Origin: Variovorax atrisoli 110B
GTDB lineage: Bacteria > Pseudomonadota > Gammaproteobacteria > Burkholderiales > Burkholderiaceae_C
DNA length: 64,000 bases
Reading direction: 5' to 3'
NCBI RefSeq assembly: GCF_000382045.1
Contig: NZ_KB907465.1
Span: forward strand, 1 to 64,000
Shown: in pieces, positions 59,871 to 64,000 of the stretch
Position numbering within the stretch: the stretch's first letter is position 1
Layout of the letters: each line of letters opens with the position of its first letter
The notes under the pieces: model-generated
What the model saw: the letters and a program-made list of their open reading frames with translations, nothing else
Database searches by the model: none
Told to the model about the DNA's origin: nothing
Program-made: the position numbers and the translations under genes

Positions 59871-60853
59871 CCCGCATGCACAGGCGCCGCTTCGGCGCAT
59901 TGGGCCTGGCCGCGCTCGCCGCGGCGTCGATGCCCGCACTCGCACAGGGCCAGTGGCCCACAGGCAGGCCCATCACCTGGGTCGTGCCCTACCCGCCGGG
60001 CGGCACCACCGACATCCTGGGCCGCGCCATCGCGCAGCGCCTGGGCGCATCGCTGGGCACGACGGTGATCGTCGACAACAAGGCCGGCGCTACCGGCACC
60101 ATCGGCTCCGGGTTCGTCGCACGGTCGGCACCCGACGGCTACACGCTGCTGGGCACCTCGATCGGCCCGCAGGCCATCGTGCCGAACCTGCTGCAGAAGA
60201 TGCAGTACGACCCCGTCGGCGCCTTCGCACCTGTGACCCTGATCGGGACCATTCCGCATGTGCTGGTCGTCGGCGCCGCGCAGCCGATGCGCACCGTGGC
60301 AGACCTCGTCGCGCAGGCGAAGGCGCGGCCCGAGGAGCTGTCGTTCGCGTCCGGCGGCAGCGGCACCATCCTGCAGATGCAGGGCGAATTGCTGCGCCTG
60401 CAGACCGGCACGCGCATGACGCACGTGCCGTACAAGGGCGACACGCCGGCCATCCAGGACGTGCTGGCCGGCCACACCAGCTTCATGTTCGCGCCGGTGG
60501 CCGCGGCGCTGCCGCACATCCAGGGCGGCCAGCTGAGGGCGCTGGCCGTCACCTCGGCCGCGCGCCTGAAGGCACTGCCCGATGTGCCCACCATGGGCCA
60601 GGCCGGCTTCAAGGATTTCGTGGTCGAGCAGTGGCAGGCGCTCTACGCGCCGGCGGGCACGCCCGCCGCCGTGGTCCAGAAGCTCAACGCCGAGGTGGTG
60701 CGCCATCTGAAGGACCCCGAGATCGCCGCGATGGCCGACAAGCTCGGCGTCACCCTCGTGGGCAGCACGCCGCAGCAGCTCGCCGACACCCAGAAAGCGG
60801 ACCTGGCCAAGTGGGCCAAGGTCATCAAGGACGCGGGCATCAAGCCCGAATGA
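59867..60853 (+). CDS. Bug/TctC-family solute-binding protein (cluster copy 2)
   Basis: 328 residues. Signal with HRRRFGALGLAALAAASMPALAQ; body with WVVPYPPGGTTDILGRAIAQ, IVDNKAGATGTIGS and VPYKGDTPAIQDVLAG. Translationally coupled to the amidohydrolase. The twin basic residues in the signal leave Tat export possible. Confidence 0.94.
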   Translation: MTRMHRRRFGALGLAALAAASMPALAQGQWPTGRPITWVVPYPPGGTTDILGRAIAQRLGASLGTTVIVDNKAGATGTIGSGFVARSAPDGYTLLGTSIGPQAIVPNLLQKMQYDPVGAFAPVTLIGTIPHVLVVGAAQPMRTVADLVAQAKARPEELSFASGGSGTILQMQGELLRLQTGTRMTHVPYKGDTPAIQDVLAGHTSFMFAPVAAALPHIQGGQLRALAVTSAARLKALPDVPTMGQAGFKDFVVEQWQALYAPAGTPAAVVQKLNAEVVRHLKDPEIAAMADKLGVTLVGSTPQQLADTQKADLAKWAKVIKDAGIKPE

Positions 60854-60903
60854 GCCTCGCCTTTTCCATCTACTCCCAATCCACCACCCAAGAAGGTTTC
60901 CCC

Positions 60904-61593
60904 ATGTCATCTCCTCTTCCCGACGTCATTCGCGACTTCGAGCGCGTGCCCGCGAACATCGTGGCGCAGGCGGCCGAGTTCCAGCCCGCCATCCTGGCCG
61001 ACGTGGCCGGCCGCCGCGGCGCGCTGGACGGCCGCATCAAGGCGCTGCGCCCCCGCATGAAGCTCGCGGGCACCGCGATCACCGTGGAAGTGCGCCCTGG
61101 CGACAACCTGATGATCCACGCCGCCATCGCCATGGCGAAGCCCGGCGACGTGCTCGTCATCGACGGCAAGGGCGATCTCAGCTCCGCGCTCATGGGCACG
61201 ATCATGATGACCGCCTGCCGCCAGCTCGGCATCGCCGGCGTGGTGATGGACGGCGCCTGCCGCGACAGCATCGAGATCGACGAGATGGACTTCCCGGTCT
61301 TCTGCACGGGCACCAATCCGAACGGCCCGACCAAGAGCGTCGGCGGGCGCATCGGGCATCCGGTGTCGCTCGGCGGCGTGACGGTGCGTCCGGGCGACTT
61401 CGTCATCGGCGACGCCGACGGCGTGGTGGTGGTGGAGCGCGAGAAGATCGAGTCGCTGCTGCCGCTGGCCGCGAAGAAGGTGAAGGACGAAGCCGCACGC
61501 ATCGCCGCCATCAAGCAAGGCGACACGGCCGCCAAGTGGCTCGATTCCGCACTGCGTGCGGCCGGCGTACTGAAGGAAGGCGAAACGCTGTGA
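60904..61593 (+). CDS. RraA-like / 4-hydroxy-4-methyl-2-oxoglutarate aldolase family
   Basis: 229 residues. The RraA fold shows VTVEVRPGDNLMIH-type and GDVLVIDGKGD, GIAGVVMDGACRDS and GDFVIGDADGVVVV. Such proteins cleave 4-carboxy-4-hydroxy-2-oxoadipate or related acids to pyruvate and oxaloacetate (or pyruvate) in protocatechuate/gallate pathways, which fits a LigI-like hydrolase in the same operon. Its stop overlaps the dehydrogenase GTG start. Confidence 0.86.
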   Translation: MSSPLPDVIRDFERVPANIVAQAAEFQPAILADVAGRRGALDGRIKALRPRMKLAGTAITVEVRPGDNLMIHAAIAMAKPGDVLVIDGKGDLSSALMGTIMMTACRQLGIAGVVMDGACRDSIEIDEMDFPVFCTGTNPNGPTKSVGGRIGHPVSLGGVTVRPGDFVIGDADGVVVVEREKIESLLPLAAKKVKDEAARIAAIKQGDTAAKWLDSALRAAGVLKEGETL

Positions 61594-62519
61594 CGGCCAT
61601 TCTGGTGACGGGCGCCGACCTGGCGCCGCAGGCGGTGAAGCTGCTCGAAGGCCACGAGCTCGTCTATGCGGGCAAGACGCCGACCGAGGACGACCTCGTC
61701 GCGCTGTGCCGCGCGCACGACCCGGTGGCCATCATCGTGCGCTACGGCAAGGTGGGCGCGGCCGTCATGGACGCCGCGCCTTCCCTGAAGGTGATCTCCA
61801 AGCACGGCAGCGGCACGGACACCATCGACAAGGTGGCGGCGCAGGCGCGCGGCATCGAGGTGGTGGCGGCCGTGGGCGCGAACGCGGCGGCGGTGGCCGA
61901 GCAGGCGCTCGCGCTGCTGCTGGCCTGCGCGAAGTCGGTGGTGCCGCTGGATGCGCGCATGCACGCGGGCCACTGGGACAAGGCGACGCACAAGAGCCTC
62001 GAACTCGGCGGCCGCACCATCGGCCTGATCGGGCTCGGCGCCATCGGGCTGCGCTTCGCGCGCATGGTCGACGCGCTGGGCATGCGCGTGCTCGGATTCG
62101 ACCCGTACGCGAAGAACCTGCCGGCCCATGTACAGGCCGCGGACCTTGCGACCATCTGGGCCGAGTCAGACGTCGTCTCGCTGCACTGCCCGTTGACCGA
62201 CGAGAACCGGGGATTGCTGAACGCGGACACGCTGGCGCGCTGCAAGCGCGGCGTGATCGTGGTCAACACCGCGCGCGGCGGGCTGATCGACGAAGAGGCC
62301 CTGCTGGCGGCCGTGCGCTCGGGCCAGGTCTTCATGGCCGGGCTGGACAGCTTCGCGGTGGAGCCGATGACCGCGGGCCACCCCTTCCAGGGCGAAAAGA
62401 ACATCGTGCTGAGCCCGCACATCGGCGGCGTGACCAGCGACGCCTACGTCAACATGGGCGTGGGCGCCGCGAAGAACCTGCTGCAGGTGCTCGAGCGACA
62501 GACGGCGGCGAGCAGCTGA
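61590..62519 (+). CDS. D-2-hydroxyacid dehydrogenase
   Basis: 309 residues. NAD-binding motif GLIGLGAIGLRFARMV, then VSLHCPLTDENRGLLN and the catalytic Arg/Glu/His blocks VNTARGGLID and LSPHIGGVT. It interconverts a 2-hydroxyacid and a 2-oxoacid. The GTG at 61590 overlaps the RraA-like stop (GTGA), so coupled translation is likely. It probably oxidises or reduces an intermediate made by the aldolase. Confidence 0.9.
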   Translation: MTAILVTGADLAPQAVKLLEGHELVYAGKTPTEDDLVALCRAHDPVAIIVRYGKVGAAVMDAAPSLKVISKHGSGTDTIDKVAAQARGIEVVAAVGANAAAVAEQALALLLACAKSVVPLDARMHAGHWDKATHKSLELGGRTIGLIGLGAIGLRFARMVDALGMRVLGFDPYAKNLPAHVQAADLATIWAESDVVSLHCPLTDENRGLLNADTLARCKRGVIVVNTARGGLIDEEALLAAVRSGQVFMAGLDSFAVEPMTAGHPFQGEKNIVLSPHIGGVTSDAYVNMGVGAAKNLLQVLERQTAASS

Positions 62520-62561
62520 AGGCATAGCCGCCATCCAGCCCCATAACAAGGAGACAAGACA

Positions 62562-63554
62562 ATGAAGAGCGGCAAGAAGGCCCGCCGGGCCGCGCTCACG
62601 CTCGCGCTCGGCCTGCCGGTCGCACTGGCGGTCCACGTGCAGGCGCATGCCCAGGCCTGGCCGGCCAGGCCGGTGCGCGTGCTCGTCGGCTTCTCCGCGG
62701 GCGGCCCCACCGACGTGGTGGCGCGCGCATTCGCAGACCACGCATCGCGTGCGCTGGGCCAGCCATTCGTCGTGGACAACAAGCCCGGCGCCAACACGAT
62801 CCTCGCGGCCGAGGCGGTCGCCGCGGCGCCGGCTGACGGCTACACGCTGCTGCTGGGCGCGACGAACCACACGATGATCCCGGCGCTCTACAGCCAGCGC
62901 GTGAAGTTCGATGCGGTGCGCTCCTTCGCGCCGGTGTGCTCGCTGGCCGTGAGCCCTACGGTGCTGGTGGTGGGGCCGTCGATGCCGGTGAAGACCTTCG
63001 GCGCCTTCCTGCAGGCCGTGAAGGCCGATCCGGGCAAGCGCACCTATGCCACGCCGGGAGCCGGCAGCTCGGGCCACTTCGCGAGCGCGCAGTTCACGCA
63101 GCTCACGGGCACCTCGATGAACCACATCCCCTACAAGGGCGCGGCGCAGGCCGTGACCGATCTCATCGGCGGGCAGGTCGACAGCTCCTTCGCCACGCTG
63201 GGCTCGGTGCTCGCGCAGGTGCACAGCGGCAAGCTGACCGCACTGGCGGTGGCCGCGCCGAAGCGCTCGGCGCTGCTGCCCGGCGTGCCGACCTTCGAGG
63301 AGGCCGGCGTCAAGGGCTACACGGCCGACGCCTGGTACGGCCTGCTCGCGCCGGCGAAGACACCGCCCGATGTGCTGGCCACGCTGCGCCGCGTGGCGAC
63401 CGAGTTCTCCCAGGCGCCGGCCACGCAGGAAAAGCTGCGCTCGCTCGGCATGGAGTCCCGCAACACCTGCGGCGATGCATTCGGTGCGCAGCTCGCGGGC
63501 GAGGTCAGGCTGTACGGCGATCTGGCCCGATCGCTCGACCTCAAGACGGAATGA
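62562..63554 (+). CDS. Bug/TctC-family solute-binding protein (cluster copy 3)
   Basis: 330 residues with signal (ALTLALGLPVALAVHVQAHA), WPARPVRVLVGFSAGGPTDVVARAF, VDNKPGANTILAAE and IPYKGAAQAVTDLIGG. AAGGAG precedes the ATG. It is the third Bug gene in the operon and differs clearly in sequence from copies 1 and 2, so probably binds a different ligand. Confidence 0.94.
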   Translation: MKSGKKARRAALTLALGLPVALAVHVQAHAQAWPARPVRVLVGFSAGGPTDVVARAFADHASRALGQPFVVDNKPGANTILAAEAVAAAPADGYTLLLGATNHTMIPALYSQRVKFDAVRSFAPVCSLAVSPTVLVVGPSMPVKTFGAFLQAVKADPGKRTYATPGAGSSGHFASAQFTQLTGTSMNHIPYKGAAQAVTDLIGGQVDSSFATLGSVLAQVHSGKLTALAVAAPKRSALLPGVPTFEEAGVKGYTADAWYGLLAPAKTPPDVLATLRRVATEFSQAPATQEKLRSLGMESRNTCGDAFGAQLAGEVRLYGDLARSLDLKTE

Positions 63555-63574
63555 ACGCATACAGGAGGAACATC

Positions 63575-64000
63575 ATGAAATCCATCCGACGCATGCTCGC
63601 CGCATGCATCCTCATCGCTGCAGCAGCGACTTCCGCGCAGGCCGCCTATCCGGAGCGCCCCATCACGCTGGTCGTGCCCTATGCACCCGGCGGCTCGGCG
63701 GATGCGCTCGCGCGCGTGCTGGCCGTGCGCGTGGGCGTGAAGCTGGGCACCAGCGTGATCGTCGACAACCGGCCCGGCGCCAGCGGCACCATCGGCGCGG
63801 GCTTCGCGGCCAAGGCCGCGCCCGACGGCTACACCGTGCTCTACGACGCCACGCCCTACTCGATCAACCCGCATCTCTTCGCGCGCATGCCCTATGCCGC
63901 CAATGCGCTGCAGCCGCTCGCGCTCGTCGCGCTGGCGCCGAACATCGTGATCGTGCGCGCCGAATCGCCATTGAAGGGCATCAAGGATCTCGCGGACAAG
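63575..64000 (+). CDS. Bug/TctC-family solute-binding protein (cluster copy 4, cut by window edge)
   Basis: The first 142 codons are present. Signal MKSIRRMLAACILIAAAAT ending near SAQA; body YPERPITLVVPYAPGGSADALARVL, IVDNRPGASGTIGAG, APDGYTVLYDATPYSINPHL. AGGAGGA precedes the ATG. The rest lies beyond the window. Confidence 0.9.
   Translation, partial: MKSIRRMLAACILIAAAATSAQAAYPERPITLVVPYAPGGSADALARVLAVRVGVKLGTSVIVDNRPGASGTIGAGFAAKAAPDGYTVLYDATPYSINPHLFARMPYAANALQPLALVALAPNIVIVRAESPLKGIKDLADK

Overview
The window reads as an ordinary stretch of chromosome from a high-GC betaproteobacterium of the Comamonadaceae, most likely Variovorax or a close relative. This is inferred from the very high third-position GC, five tripartite-tricarboxylate (Bug-type) binding proteins, a TrpS with an extra C-terminal domain, a urt operon, RND pumps with their own two-component system, and two classes of dispersed palindromic repeats. 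No tRNA, rRNA, CRISPR array or prophage was seen. An IS110-family element at the left edge is the only clear mobile DNA.

Layout. 1-1.9 kb: IS110 transposase with structured flanks. 1.9-5.3 kb: LuxR-type response regulator, Cache sensor kinase and an MFS exporter behind a 22-bp palindrome. 5.4-6.8 kb: a HipA/YjjJ-like kinase with its own inverted-repeat operator. 7.1-16.2 kb (all minus strand): OMF-adaptor-RND pump, OmpR-type regulator, sensor kinase and then a DedA-rhodanese fusion. 16.3-16.9 kb: a repeat island containing three 165-bp units that include copies of the 3' end of the neighbouring aldo/keto reductase gene. 17-19.6 kb: aldo/keto reductase and a PhoD-type phosphatase. 19.6-22.3 kb: a secreted beta-propeller/cupredoxin fusion divergent from an ECF sigma factor and its membrane anti-sigma; the two transcription units have matching promoter sequences. 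22.3-23.7 kb: a second MFS exporter. 23.7-29.5 kb: urtABCDE urea importer. 29.6-38.8 kb: TPR protein, MazG-like hydrolase, DHA2 exporter with an NTF2-like partner and divergent AraC regulator, esterase, PPK2 divergent from a Pit phosphate transporter, ZntB-like channel. 38.9-46.6 kb: housekeeping run (PHP phosphatase, EamA exporter, YciO, site-2 protease, TrpS, a regulator/kinase pair converging on a terminator, VOC protein, small membrane protein). 46.6-50 kb: FAD oxidoreductase and Bug protein with a divergent LysR. 50-57 kb: PhoD-like phosphatase, then a sugar ABC importer with SMP-30 lactonase under a divergent LacI regulator with two operators. 57-64 kb: IclR regulator divergent from a catabolic operon in which four Bug proteins alternate with an amidohydrolase, an RraA-like aldolase and a 2-hydroxyacid dehydrogenase; it runs off the right edge.

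The most interesting unit is the 19.6-22.3 kb module. The GGAATA-N16-CGTCATGC element occurs twice, head to head, so the sigma factor very probably drives both its own operon and the exported protein. That protein joins a YVTN-type propeller to an amicyanin-like copper domain, suggesting a sigma-controlled periplasmic redox system of unknown substrate. The second most unusual feature is the tandem triplication of a gene end at 16.4-16.9 kb.
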